Shown piece after piece: positions 8,608 to 16,612 of a stretch of DNA of 64,000 nucleotides. The position numbers were made by a program, and so were the translations under genes. Position 1 is the stretch's first letter. The number at the start of each line of letters is the position of its first letter. The notes below the pieces were generated by a model. That model worked only from the letters and a program-made list of their open reading frames with translations, made no database searches and was not told where the DNA came from. Source of the DNA: Nonomuraea sediminis (GTDB taxonomy: Bacteria; Actinomycetota; Actinomycetes; Streptosporangiales; Streptosporangiaceae); NCBI RefSeq assembly GCF_018531495.1, contig NZ_JAHDTI010000010.1:372001-436000 (forward strand). The letters run 5' to 3'.

Positions 8608-9569
8608 GTCTGCCGAGAGTACAGGGCCAGGGCGCGACCGGCCTCCTCGCGCACGTGCTCGGCCATGGCCGGCGGCGAGACGACCCGCCCGGTGTCGCCG
8701 AGCCGCAGCGCCAGCTTGAGCACGAAGTCCTGGTCGCGGGCGCGCAGCGTGACCCGCAGCCGCCCCTCCCCCAGCTCGGTGACCTCCTCGCACGGGTAGT
8801 ACTCGGCCACCCAGCGTCCCGCGGCGGTGACCTCGAGCTCGACCAGCTCGTCGGTGGGCGAGGGGCGGAAGACGCCCTTGGTGAGGTCCATCGGCTCGGC
8901 CTCGGCCGGCGGGTCGGCGCGCACGTCGAGCACCTCGACGCCGAGCATCCTGTCGAGCCGGAACAGCCGCATCGCCTCGGCCCGGTAGCACCAGCCCTCC
9001 AGGTAGGTGCGCCCGTCGACCATGACCAGCCGCATCGGGTCGACCTCGCGCGGCGTCACCTCGTCGCGCCCCGGCACGTAGTAGCGCATCGACAGGCGCC
9101 GCTTGGCGGTCAGCGCCTCCCGCACCCGCGGCAGCGCGTCGGGTGAGGCGTCCACGTCGACGGCGACCTGGCTGCTGACCGCGGCGGCGCCCTCGCCGGC
9201 GGCCCGCTCCAGCTTGGCCACCACCCGGGGCAGCGCGTCGCCCTGCGCCTCGGCCAGCTCGGGCATCGCGGCCAGCATGCGCAGCGCCACCAGCAGGGCG
9301 CTGGCCTCGTCGATGCCCAGGCGCAGCGGCCTGGCGATGGTGTCGGCGTTGTCGATGATGATCTCGCCGCCGTCCCAGGAGACGTCGATCAGGTCGCCGG
9401 GGGTGTGGCCGGGCAGCCCGCACATCCACACCAGTTGCAGGTCGTCGATGAGCTGCTTCTCGCTCAGCCCGAACACCTCGGCCACCTCGCCGACCTGCGC
9501 CCCCGGGTGGGACATCAGGTACGGCACGAGCGCAAGCAACCGTGGCAGCCTGTCCGCGGACCCGCTCAT
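8604..9569 (-). CDS. pafC: WYL-domain transcriptional regulator PafC
   Basis: A 321-residue regulator with an N-terminal winged helix (about 5-60, LLALVPYLMSHPGAQVGEVAEVF) and a WYL domain (about 145-220, with the variant core YYVPGRDEVTPREVDP). It ends in the C-terminal extension shared by PafB and PafC. In mycobacteria PafB and PafC act together as a heterodimeric activator of DNA-damage genes, separate from LexA. The ATG at 9569 lies inside a strong hairpin (9562-9598) and overlaps the stop of a 24-residue ORF (9566-9640) as ATGA, suggesting coupled translation control. A small membrane gene follows with a 4-base overlap. Confidence 0.93.
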   Translation of the reverse strand: MSGSADRLPRLLALVPYLMSHPGAQVGEVAEVFGLSEKQLIDDLQLVWMCGLPGHTPGDLIDVSWDGGEIIIDNADTIARPLRLGIDEASALLVALRMLAAMPELAEAQGDALPRVVAKLERAAGEGAAAVSSQVAVDVDASPDALPRVREALTAKRRLSMRYYVPGRDEVTPREVDPMRLVMVDGRTYLEGWCYRAEAMRLFRLDRMLGVEVLDVRADPPAEAEPMDLTKGVFRPSPTDELVELEVTAAGRWVAEYYPCEEVTELGEGRLRVTLRARDQDFVLKLALRLGDTGRVVSPPAMAEHVREEAGRALALYSRQT

Positions 9570-9598
9570 GCGGCCTCCTTCGTCGGCCGCATGAGCGG
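9562..9598 (-). promoter_or_regulatory. 14-bp perfect hairpin over the pafC ribosome-binding site and start
   Basis: On the plus strand CCGCTCATGCGGCC (9562-9575) and GGCCGCATGAGCGG (9585-9598) are exact inverted repeats with a 9-base spacer. In the pafC mRNA the Shine-Dalgarno GAAGGAGG starts in the loop and runs into the 3' arm, which also holds the ATG (9567-9569). The structure would block initiation unless a ribosome translating the overlapping small ORF opens it. Regulation is inferred; the pairing is seen directly. Confidence 0.7.
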
Positions 9599-9640
9599 AC
9601 CACTGCTGTGTCCATTGGTTCGCTCGACAAGCTCGCTCAC
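9566..9640 (-). CDS. Candidate 24-residue coupling peptide between pafB and pafC
   Basis: The ORF starts at GTG 9640, which overlaps the pafB stop as GTGA, and ends with TGA at 9566-9568, which overlaps the pafC ATG as ATGA. It encodes (M)SELVERTNGHSSGPLMRP followed by TKEAA. It exactly bridges the 67-bp pafB-pafC gap in a third frame. Its last codons run through the hairpin that hides the pafC start, so its translation would melt it. It has no recognisable domain. It may be a true relay ORF, or only the trace of a pafB readthrough tail; ribosome profiling would decide. Confidence 0.4.
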   Translation of the reverse strand: MSELVERTNGHSSGPLMRPTKEAA

Positions 9641-10581
9641 GTCAAAGCCCCCTTCAGCCGCCCGATGACCGCCTCGCGGGCGTCCGGCGGGCTCACCACC
9701 TCCACGTCGGCCCCCAGGCTCGCCATCCAGCCCGCCAGCCGTTCGGGGTCGGAGAAGACCAGCTCCGCCTCGTCCCAGCCGTCCTGCCCCGGGGTGACCG
9801 AGCCGGCCAGCTGTCTCAGCCCCTCGCACGTGCCCTGCCGTACGCGGATGGTGGCGACCCTCTCCTCCATCGGCTCGTCCGGGAAGGCGATCATGCCGCG
9901 CAGGTCCACCCCCGCAGGCACCTCGACCGCGCCCGGCTTGCCGAGCGTGGCCACGTCGCCCATGACGCGGCTGACCCGGAAGGCGCGCGGCGCCTGCCTG
10001 TCGCGGTCGAACCCGGCCAGGTACCACCTGCCGCGGCGGCTGACCACGCCCCAGGGCTCGACGGTGCGGGTGCGCACGTTCTCGCTTCCTGCGCTGCGGT
10101 AGTCGAAGCGCACCACCCGGCGGTCGCGCACCGCCTCCCACAGCGCGGGGAAGGCGGGGTCGCGGGTGTCGACGCGCAGCTCGAGCGCGCCCACGTCCTG
10201 ATGGGTCTCGATGCCGCCCGCGCGCAGCTTCAGCAGCGCGCCGGAGGCCGCCTCGGCCAGGCTGGCCCGCTGCCACACCTGCGCCGCCAGCCCGAGCACG
10301 GCCGCCTCGTCGGCCTCCAGGGTGATCTCGGGCAGCTCGTAGGACTGGCGCTCGATGCGGTAGCCGGGCTCGTCCTCCCACGGGTCGCGCACCACGTCGA
10401 TGGGGATGCCGATCTCGCGCAGCTCGTTCTTGTCGCGCTCGAACATCCGCTGGAAGGCCTCGTCGCCGTCGCGGTCGTAGCCGGGCACGGCCTGCCTGAT
10501 CTGCTCGGCCGACAGCGGGCGGCGCGTCGCAAGCAGGCAGATCACGAGATTCAGCAACCGCTCGGTCTTACGGCGCGACAT
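9637..10581 (-). CDS. pafB: WYL-domain transcriptional regulator PafB
   Basis: A 314-residue regulator that partners PafC. The winged helix occupies about residues 3-65 (MSRRKTERLLNLVICLLATR, DEAFQRMFERDKNELREIG). The WYL domain, about 140-215, contains RVVRFDYRSAGSENVRTRTV and WGVVSRRGRWYLAGFD, with the extension domain after it. PafBC drives the LexA-independent DNA-damage response in mycobacteria and is named for its place beside pafA. A GGAGAAGGAGAGG ribosome site precedes the ATG at 10581. It diverges from the DUF3866 gene with only 38 bp between the two starts. Confidence 0.94.
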   Translation of the reverse strand: MSRRKTERLLNLVICLLATRRPLSAEQIRQAVPGYDRDGDEAFQRMFERDKNELREIGIPIDVVRDPWEDEPGYRIERQSYELPEITLEADEAAVLGLAAQVWQRASLAEAASGALLKLRAGGIETHQDVGALELRVDTRDPAFPALWEAVRDRRVVRFDYRSAGSENVRTRTVEPWGVVSRRGRWYLAGFDRDRQAPRAFRVSRVMGDVATLGKPGAVEVPAGVDLRGMIAFPDEPMEERVATIRVRQGTCEGLRQLAGSVTPGQDGWDEAELVFSDPERLAGWMASLGADVEVVSPPDAREAVIGRLKGALT

Positions 10582-10607
10582 CTGCCTCTCCTTCTCCGAT
10601 TCGACGC

Positions 10608-10613
10608 TACCCT
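10608..10613 (+). promoter_or_regulatory. -10 element TACCCT for a leaderless DUF3866 transcript
   Basis: TACCCT is followed by six bases (10614-10619) and then the GTG start at 10620, with no Shine-Dalgarno in the 38-bp divergent spacer. This matches the actinobacterial leaderless pattern in which the start codon is the transcript 5' end. No clear -35 is seen. Confidence 0.5.
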
Positions 10614-10619
10614 GCCCTG

Positions 10620-11687
10620 GTGATCAGATGGCGCAAGGGCGAGGTGCTGAGGATCCGCCGCGAGTGGCCGGGAGCGGTGGAGCTTGACGTCGCCGTCCCC
10701 GAGGGGGAGTGCAGGGCGCTGGCCTACCCTCCCCTGGTCGGCCACCCGCAGCCCGGCGACGAGGTGCTGCTCAACACGACGGCACTCGCGATGGGTCTCG
10801 GTACGGGAGGTTACGCCATGGTGGTGGCGGTGCCGAACCGTTTGCCGGAAGATCCCACCGGTCCCGGCCACCTGGTCAAGGCCCGCTACACGCCGCTGCA
10901 GGCGACGGTGCAGGGCGCCGACGAGCAGGACTCGCCCCATCACGAGCTGCTGCGCGAGGCCGACTCGGTCGACGGGATGCCGGTGATCGTGGCCGACCTG
11001 CACTCGGCGCTGCCGCCGATCCTGTGCGGGCTTTACGAGGCCAGGCCGCAGGCCAAGGTCGCCTACGTGATGCTGGACGGCGGGGCGCTGCCCGCGTGGT
11101 TCTCCATGGCCTGCGCGCGGCTGCGCGAGATCGGCTGGCTGGCCGGGGTCGTCACGGTGGGCCAGGCGTTCGGCGGCGACGTCGAGGCGGTCACCACCCA
11201 CACCGGGCTGCTCGCCGCCAGGCACGTGCTCGAGGCCGACCTGGCCGTCGTCACGCAGGGGCCCGGCAATCTGGGCACGGGCACCCGGTGGGGCTTCTCC
11301 GGGGTGTCGGCGGGCGAGGCGGTCAACGCGGCCGCGGTGCTGTCCGGCAGGCCGGTGGCGGCCCTGCGGATCAGCGAGGGCGACAAGCGGGAGCGGCACA
11401 TCGGCGTCTCGCACCATTCACTGACGGCCTACGGCCGGGTGGCGCTGTCGCCCGCCCAGGTGGTGGTGCCGGAGCTGCCGGGCGAGTTCGGGGAGCGGGT
11501 GCGCGTCCAGGCCGAGCCGCTCGCCGTACGGCATGAGCTGGTGCGGGTGCCGGTCGAGGGGTTGCACGAGGCGCTGCGCGCCGCGCCCGTGCGGCTGTCG
11601 ACGATGGGGCGGGGGCTGGAGGAGGACCTGGCCTACTTCCTGGGCTCGGCGGCGGCGGGCAGGTTCGCGGCCTCGCTGCTGTCGTAG
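10620..11687 (+). CDS. DUF3866 family protein
   Basis: A 355-residue protein matching the actinobacterial DUF3866 family from end to end: IRWRKGEVLRIRREWPGAVE at the start, LNTTALAMGLGTGGYAMVVAVP at about 52-73, VTQGPGNLGTGTRWGFSGV at about 202-220, and VSHHSLTAYGRVAL at about 262-275. Its function is unknown. It diverges from pafB. The GTG start is probably leaderless. Its last 55 bases overlap, tail to tail, the end of the DUF3291 gene on the other strand, which is a long convergent overlap. Confidence 0.88.
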   Translation: MIRWRKGEVLRIRREWPGAVELDVAVPEGECRALAYPPLVGHPQPGDEVLLNTTALAMGLGTGGYAMVVAVPNRLPEDPTGPGHLVKARYTPLQATVQGADEQDSPHHELLREADSVDGMPVIVADLHSALPPILCGLYEARPQAKVAYVMLDGGALPAWFSMACARLREIGWLAGVVTVGQAFGGDVEAVTTHTGLLAARHVLEADLAVVTQGPGNLGTGTRWGFSGVSAGEAVNAAAVLSGRPVAALRISEGDKRERHIGVSHHSLTAYGRVALSPAQVVVPELPGEFGERVRVQAEPLAVRHELVRVPVEGLHEALRAAPVRLSTMGRGLEEDLAYFLGSAAAGRFAASLLS

Positions 11688-12112
11688 AAGTCCTTGAAGG
11701 TGAACGCCGCCGGGCTCGGCCCGTGTGACTTGAGGTGTTCGAGCCGCTCCATGGCCTCCGCCAGGGTCGGGATGTAGCCCTCGGGGACCCACCACATCAC
11801 CATGTACGGCTCGGCCATGCGCAGGAACCACTCCCTGCGGCGGCGCAGCACGCCCAGGTGGGCGCTGCGGTAGGCGTAGTTCCACACGGTCTCGAGCGAC
11901 TCCCACACCGAGAAGTTGACCAGCAGGTGGTCGCCGTAGTCGTGGATGACGGTCGCCGTCGGGTCCTGTTCGCTCTCCTTCAGCCGCCAGACGAAGCCGG
12001 GCGACTCGTCGGCGATGGCGTTGACGGGCTCGAGCAGGGCGACGAACTCGGCGAGCTCAGGGCTGTCGATGGGGGCGCGCATGTGGGCGACGTTGAGCTG
12101 GGCTAGATGCAT
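11633..12112 (-). CDS. DUF3291 domain-containing protein
   Basis: A 159-residue protein that matches the DUF3291 family throughout (MHLAQLNVAHMRAPIDSPE; FVWRLKESE; VNFSVWESLETVWNYAYRSA; HLGVLRRRREWF). The fold is a dimeric alpha/beta barrel like antibiotic-biosynthesis monooxygenases. No enzyme activity is established. The ATG at 12112 fits the family N terminus, though the nearest purine-rich site lies far upstream. It follows the HTH regulator gene by 33 bp and may be co-transcribed with it. The C-terminal tail after about residue 145 is family-variable and encoded over the end of the DUF3866 gene. Confidence 0.82.
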   Translation of the reverse strand: MHLAQLNVAHMRAPIDSPELAEFVALLEPVNAIADESPGFVWRLKESEQDPTATVIHDYGDHLLVNFSVWESLETVWNYAYRSAHLGVLRRRREWFLRMAEPYMVMWWVPEGYIPTLAEAMERLEHLKSHGPSPAAFTFKDFYDSSEAANLPAAAEPRK

Positions 12113-12145
12113 GACGCTCAGAGAACCATCCCTCCTCGCTCTATG

Positions 12146-12790
12146 TCAATCCTCGTTTGTTTTAGAGTTCTGGGCGAACGAGACGCAGCACTCCCCCGGT
12201 CTCGGGTCCAGCTCGGCCCCGTCAGGGTCATCGCCGATGCCCTCGAGCATGCCCTGGCACAGGGCCAGGTTGACCCCGCACACCAGTATCGGCTCGTCCT
12301 CGGCCAGCACGTGGAAGGGGCAGTTGCGCATGCGCAGCCGCCCGCCCTCCTGGTAGGGCTGGTAGCCGCGCTCGCGCAGTATCCGCTCCAGCGGACCGCC
12401 GACCTTCCGGCCGATGCGTTCGCCCGCCGCCCTGGCGGCCTTCTCGGCCTGCTCCTCGCCGCCCAGCAGGTCGACCGTCTCGGCCAGGACCCTGGCCAGC
12501 GTCGCGTAGTCGCGCGGCGGCAGGCTCACGGACCGCTCCTGCGCCGCCCGCCTGTACACCTTCGCGGGCCTGCCGCTGCCCGGCCCCTTCTTCTCCTGCG
12601 GGCGGAACGCGCTGTCCAGCAGGCCCGCCTCGACCAGCCTGTCGAGGTGGTGCGCGGCCAGCGTCCTGGACACACCCGCCGCCTCGGCCGCCTCACCCCT
12701 GCCGACCTCACCGCGCTGAGCCACGACGAACTCATACAGCCGCCGCCGCACGGGATCCTGCAGCTGCCCCACCCTTTCGAGGTCATCCAC
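12146..12790 (-). CDS. HTH regulator with Cys-rich C-terminal domain (SufR/COG2345-like)
   Basis: About 214 residues. The N-terminal winged helix (ALQDP-type QLQDPVRRRLYEFVV and AAGVSRTLAAHHLDRLVEAGLL) resembles ArsR/SufR regulators. A C-terminal domain has five cysteines in the order NCPFH, ILVCG, LALCQ and GECCV, similar to the iron-sulfur-binding end of SufR-like proteins, though the spacing differs from the textbook pattern. A redox or metal signal is therefore plausible but inferred. The GTG at 12790 is chosen because the further 13 codons to 12829 are repeat sequence; the longer start cannot be excluded. It is probably transcribed with the DUF3291 gene. Confidence 0.78.
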   Translation of the reverse strand: MDDLERVGQLQDPVRRRLYEFVVAQRGEVGRGEAAEAAGVSRTLAAHHLDRLVEAGLLDSAFRPQEKKGPGSGRPAKVYRRAAQERSVSLPPRDYATLARVLAETVDLLGGEEQAEKAARAAGERIGRKVGGPLERILRERGYQPYQEGGRLRMRNCPFHVLAEDEPILVCGVNLALCQGMLEGIGDDPDGAELDPRPGECCVSFAQNSKTNED

Positions 12791-12804
12791 GCGTTCTATT
12801 TTCC

Positions 12805-13206
12805 CTGCTGTACGGCGAGCCACCGCCACCGGCCGCCCGCCGTTCTTCGGCTCAGGGCCTGTGACCGGCGCTTCCGGCGAGTCGGCGCCCCTTGCTCACC
12901 GCCACGACGCTTCGTCATCCAGGCACCCCGGCCGTCCTACCCCGCCGTAGCAGGGCGCCGACCTCCGCCGCACACCTGCCCACCGACCCGGCGCCCGGCG
13001 CCCTGTGCGGCGGGCAACCCGACACCATGGCGCGCGGGTTCCTGGCGCCGTGGCGGCGGGAAGGGGCGTCGACTCGCCGGAAGCGCCGGTCGCGGGCCCT
13101 CAGCCGGAGTGCGGCGGGCGGCCGTTGGCGGTGGCTCGCCGTACAGCAATATCTCGCCGTATGGCCATAGCACGCCGTACAACCACAGCTCGCCGTACAG
13201 ACACGG
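12805..13206. repeat. Inverted pair of dispersed repeats (copies 2 and 3) plus 4 x 18-bp tandem
   Basis: This fills the spacer between the HTH gene and the first FKBP gene. Copy 2 (12805-12994) is on the minus strand and nearly full length; copy 3 (about 12995-13148) is on the plus strand and lacks the first block. Both carry the core CGCCGGTCACAGGCCC or CGCCGGTCGCGGGCCC. Copy 3 runs into four exact 18-bp-period units at 13135, 13153, 13171 and 13189, each with the motif CGCCGTA. The last ends 12 bases from the FKBP stop. No gene is supported here. Confidence 0.7.
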
Positions 13207-13218
13207 CAGGGAAGCGGG

Positions 13219-14109
13219 TCAGTAGGCGGCGATGATGTCGATGAGGAAGACGAGGGTGTCGGAGGGGCGGATGCCGTGGGTGGGGGCGCCGGTGGGGCCG
13301 TAGGCGTAGGCGGGTGGGGCGGTCATGAGGACGCGGCTGCCGACGGGGACGCCGGTGAGGGCGCGGTCCCAGGCCTTGATGACGCTGCCGTCGCCGATCT
13401 TGAAGGCCTTGGGCTGGCCCGTCGCCCAGGTGGAGTCGAAGACGCGCCGGCTCGCCCAGGTGGCGCCCTGGTACTGCACCACCAGCAGCTGCCCGGCGTG
13501 GGTTCGCGGCCCCGAACCCCTGGCGATGACCTTGGCGTGGAAGGCGACGGGGGCGGGCCCGGCCGGCAGCAGGAGGCGCGGCCGCTTGCCGCCGCTGACG
13601 CGGATGCCGCCGAGCCTGCCGCCGAGGCCGCCCGCCGAGACGCCTTTGGGGTAGGCGCCGAGGATGTCGATGACGTAGAACAGGTCGTCGTCGGGGCCGA
13701 TGCCCTGCGGCGGGTTGGCGCCGAAGCCCTGCGCCGGCGGGATCGAGGCGATGACGCGGCTGCCGACCCGGCGTCCTTGCAGCGCTCTGTCCAGCCCCGG
13801 CAGCAGCTGCCCGACGGGGAAGGCGGCGGGCGTGCCGCGGTTGAAGCTGGAGTCGACCAGGCGGTTCTCCTTGCCGTCCCAGACGTGCGCGGTGTACTGG
13901 ACGATGGCCACGTCGTCCTTGCCGAGCTGCGCGCCCTTGCCCGCGGCAAGCTGGTCGATCTGCAGCTCGGCCGACGGCTTGCCGGCGGGGAAGACGATGG
14001 AGGGCTTGCCGCCGAACGCGCCGCCCACCTTCAGATCGGGGTCGCCACCCCCTGTCGCCGTGCACGCCGCGACGAGCGGCACCAGCAGCAGCGCGGCCAA
14101 GCGGCGCAT
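13219..14109 (-). CDS. Lipoprotein with two FKBP-type peptidyl-prolyl isomerase domains (1)
   Basis: A 296-residue secreted lipoprotein with signal peptide MRRLAALLLVPLVAAC and lipobox Cys16. It has two FKBP domains: the first at about 60-160 (VAIVQYTAHVWDGKE, VDSSFNRGTPAAFPVG, VIASIPPAQGFG), the second at about 200-296 (LLVVQYQGATWASRR, FDSTWATGQPKAF, MTAPPAYAYGPTG). FKBPs catalyse proline isomerisation during folding, here outside the membrane. The ATG at 14109 has GGGGAGG seven bases upstream, better placed than an ATG six bases earlier. It is a tandem paralogue of the next gene, but a strong hairpin separates them. Confidence 0.88.
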   Translation of the reverse strand: MRRLAALLLVPLVAACTATGGGDPDLKVGGAFGGKPSIVFPAGKPSAELQIDQLAAGKGAQLGKDDVAIVQYTAHVWDGKENRLVDSSFNRGTPAAFPVGQLLPGLDRALQGRRVGSRVIASIPPAQGFGANPPQGIGPDDDLFYVIDILGAYPKGVSAGGLGGRLGGIRVSGGKRPRLLLPAGPAPVAFHAKVIARGSGPRTHAGQLLVVQYQGATWASRRVFDSTWATGQPKAFKIGDGSVIKAWDRALTGVPVGSRVLMTAPPAYAYGPTGAPTHGIRPSDTLVFLIDIIAAY

Positions 14110-14127
14110 CGGCATGCCTCCCCAGCG

Positions 14128-14155
14128 AGCATCACGGCCCAGAGGCCGTGATGCT
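14128..14155 (-). terminator. 12-bp perfect stem-loop between the two FKBP genes
   Basis: AGCATCACGGCC (14128-14139) pairs exactly with GGCCGTGATGCT (14144-14155) around the loop CAGA. It follows the second FKBP gene (stop at 14167) by 11 bases and precedes the ribosome site of the first. It would terminate or attenuate transcription between the paralogues. Confidence 0.75.
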
Positions 14156-14166
14156 ACCGGGTCATG

Positions 14167-15105
14167 TCAGTAGGCGGCCAGGACATCGACCACGAACACC
14201 AGGGTGCTGTTGGCCGGGATGCCCTGCTGCTCCTGCGCTCCGTAGCCCAGCTCCGGCGGGATGCTCATCACCACGCGGCTGCCGACGGGCACCCCTGCCA
14301 GGCCCTTCTGCCAGCCCTGGACGACCTGGTTGAGCGGGAACGTGGCCGGCTGCCCCTTGGTCCAGCTGGAGTCGAACTCCTTGTCGGTGCCCCAGATCTT
14401 GCCCGTGTAGTGGGCGACGATCGTGTTGGTCGGCTGGACCTTGTCACCCTTGCCCTTGATGACGGTCTTGACCACGAGGTCCTTGGGCGCCTTCTCGTCG
14501 GTCTTCGTGGTGAGCACGGGCGCCTTGTCGCCGCCCGGGTTGACCACCTTGACGCCCTTGATGCTGTCGCCGGTCTCCTTGCCGGTGGCGGCCGCCAGCG
14601 GCGTGGGCGCGGCCTTGACCACGTCGATCACGAACACCTTGGTCGGCTGCGGCTGCTGCCCCTGCTGCGCCTGCCCGGTGTCGTTGGCCAGTACGGCGAG
14701 CAGCCTGCCACCGTGCTTGATCTGGGCGAAGCCGTCCTGGAGCACCTTGGGGATCTGCTGGTCGACCGGGATGGTCTCCGGCTGCTTGGTGTCGTAGGAG
14801 GAGCCCTGCAACGCGTTCTGCTTGCCGTCCCAGTTGTAGACGGTCAGGTTCACGATCAGCTTGTCGCCGGTCTTGACCGCCGGGCCGGTGCCGGGCTCGA
14901 TGACCTCCACCGAAGACTTGGTGGCCGGCGCTCCGGAGGGGAAGGTCACCGTGGGCTTGGCGCCCACGGCTCCGGTGACCTTCAGCTTGCCTGTCGCCGC
15001 CGCCGGGCTCGCGGGGTTGCCGTTGGCTCCGGCGTCGGACGAGCCGCACGCGGCGGCGAAGAAGATCAATGGCACGGCGGCCAGAGCGGCCATAGCGCGG
15101 CGCAT
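14167..15105 (-). CDS. Lipoprotein with two FKBP-type peptidyl-prolyl isomerase domains (2)
   Basis: A 312-residue lipoprotein, signal peptide ending FFAAAC with Cys20. The N-terminal FKBP-like domain (about 70-165) is diverged (LIVNLTVYNWDGKQ). The C-terminal one (about 215-312) is canonical: IVAHYTGKIWGTDKEFDSSW, QGWQKGLAGVPVGSRVVMSI, ELGYGAQ and VFVVDVLAAY. It is a paralogue of the adjacent gene, and the pair lies between the pafBC and pafA genes as in other actinomycetes. The ATG at 15105 is preceded by GAGGGA. The role is probably folding of exported proteins. Confidence 0.88.
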   Translation of the reverse strand: MRRAMAALAAVPLIFFAAACGSSDAGANGNPASPAAATGKLKVTGAVGAKPTVTFPSGAPATKSSVEVIEPGTGPAVKTGDKLIVNLTVYNWDGKQNALQGSSYDTKQPETIPVDQQIPKVLQDGFAQIKHGGRLLAVLANDTGQAQQGQQPQPTKVFVIDVVKAAPTPLAAATGKETGDSIKGVKVVNPGGDKAPVLTTKTDEKAPKDLVVKTVIKGKGDKVQPTNTIVAHYTGKIWGTDKEFDSSWTKGQPATFPLNQVVQGWQKGLAGVPVGSRVVMSIPPELGYGAQEQQGIPANSTLVFVVDVLAAY

Positions 15106-15181
15106 GGGGTTTCCCTCGGAAAGACGGCAGATTCGCGTCACCCTATCCGACTTTCGAGTAGGCCCGAGGTAAACGGCCCCC

Positions 15182-16540
15182 CTACATTCCGGCTATGAGT
15201 TTGTCCACTCTCTCGTCCACGCTCCTGAACGGGTCCTTGCACAGAACGGTGCGCTGAGCCTGGTCGTTCAGCTTGAGGTGAACCCAGTCGACGGTGAAGT
15301 CGCGCCTCTTCTCCTGGGCCTTGCGGATGAACTCGCCGCGCAGGCGCGCCCTGGTCGTCTGCGGCGGCACCGACTTGGCCTCGAAGATCTTCAGGTCGGA
15401 GGCCACCCGCTCCACCGAGCCGCGCTTCTGCAGCAGGTAGAACAGGCCGCGCTTGCGGTGCACGTCGTGGTAGGCCAGGTCGAGCTGGGCCACCCGAGGC
15501 GACGACAGCGGCAGGTCGTACTTCTTGCGGTAGCGCTCGATCAGCTGGTATTTGGTCACCCAGTCGATCTCGCGGGAGACCAGGTCGAGGTTGCCGGTGT
15601 CGACCGCGTGCAGGGTGCGCTCCCACAGCTCGAGCACCCGGTGGGCGATCGGGTCGCCGCCGCGCCGGTCGACGAAGTCCTTGGCCTTGGACAGGTACTC
15701 CTGCTGGATCTCCAGCGACGAGGCCTCCCTGCCGTTGGCCAGGCGCACCCGGCGGCGACCCGTCATGTCGTGCGACACCTCGCGGATGGCCCTGATCGGG
15801 TTCTCCAGGCTCAGGTCGCGCATCACGGTGCCCGCCTCGATCATGCGCAGCACCAGGTCGGTCGCGCCGACCTTGAGCAGCATCGTGGTCTCGCTCATGT
15901 TGGAGTCGCCCACGATCACGTGCAGGCGGCGGAAGCGCTCGGCGTCGGCGTGCGGCTCGTCGCGGGTGTTGATGATCGGCCTGGACCTGGTCGTGGCGGA
16001 CGAGACGCCCTCCCAGATGTGCTCGGCCCGCTGCGAGACGCAGTAGACGGCGCCGCGCGGCGTCTGCAGCACCTTGCCGGCGCCGCAGATGATCTGCCGC
16101 GTCACCAGGAACGGGATCAGCACGTCGGCCAGCCGCCCGAACTCGCCGTGCCGGCCGACCAGGTAGTTCTCGTGGCAGCCGTAGGAGTTGCCGGCCGAGT
16201 CGGTGTTGTTCTTGAACAGGTAGATGTCGCCGGCGATGCCCTCTTCGCGCAGCCGCTTCTCGGCGTCCACGAGCAGGCCTTCGAGGATGCGCTCTCCGGC
16301 CTTGTCGTGGGTGACCAGCTCGACGACGTTGTCACACTCGGGGGTTGCGTACTCAGGATGGCTGCCCACGTCCAGGTACAGACGTGCGCCGTTGCGGAGG
16401 AAGACGTTGCTCGATCGGCCCCAGGACACGACCCGCCGGAACAGGTAGCGGGCGACCTCGTCCGGGGACAGCCTGCGCTGTCCACGGAACGTGCAGGTCA
16501 CGCCGTACTCGTTCTCCAGCCCGAAGATGCGACGATCCAT
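15182..16540 (-). CDS. pafA: Pup-protein ligase PafA
   Basis: A 452-residue protein. The N terminus MDRRIFGLENEYGVTC and the block GARLYLDVGSHPEYATPE hold the glutamate and aspartate (Asp57) of the glutamine-synthetase-like active site. Further family blocks are LFKNNTDSAGNSYGCHENYL and INTRDEPHADAERFRRLHVI. PafA phosphorylates the C-terminal glutamate of Pup with ATP and joins it to target lysines. It is told from Dop by the absence of the Dop loop near residue 40. The ATG at 16540 is preferred; a GTG one codon upstream is possible. It is separated from prcA by one secreted-protein gene and a spacer. Confidence 0.97.
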   Translation of the reverse strand: MDRRIFGLENEYGVTCTFRGQRRLSPDEVARYLFRRVVSWGRSSNVFLRNGARLYLDVGSHPEYATPECDNVVELVTHDKAGERILEGLLVDAEKRLREEGIAGDIYLFKNNTDSAGNSYGCHENYLVGRHGEFGRLADVLIPFLVTRQIICGAGKVLQTPRGAVYCVSQRAEHIWEGVSSATTRSRPIINTRDEPHADAERFRRLHVIVGDSNMSETTMLLKVGATDLVLRMIEAGTVMRDLSLENPIRAIREVSHDMTGRRRVRLANGREASSLEIQQEYLSKAKDFVDRRGGDPIAHRVLELWERTLHAVDTGNLDLVSREIDWVTKYQLIERYRKKYDLPLSSPRVAQLDLAYHDVHRKRGLFYLLQKRGSVERVASDLKIFEAKSVPPQTTRARLRGEFIRKAQEKRRDFTVDWVHLKLNDQAQRTVLCKDPFRSVDERVDKLIAGM

Positions 16541-16612
16541 CACCTCACACTATGCCCACCCGCCGACAAGCGGGAGAGATCTTTCCCGCGTGTTTTCCGG
16601 CGGACAGCGGCG

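Noticed and set aside
12146..12829. Longer form of the HTH regulator starting at 12829
   Set aside because: The additional 13 codons are dispersed-repeat sequence without a ribosome site. GTG 12790 is preferred, although the longer start is not excluded.
13135..13206. Four evenly spaced CGCCGTA motifs as a possible CRISPR or operator array
   Set aside because: Units are contiguous and lie at the 3' end of a gene, next to a repeat with the same arm motif. No spacers or promoter.
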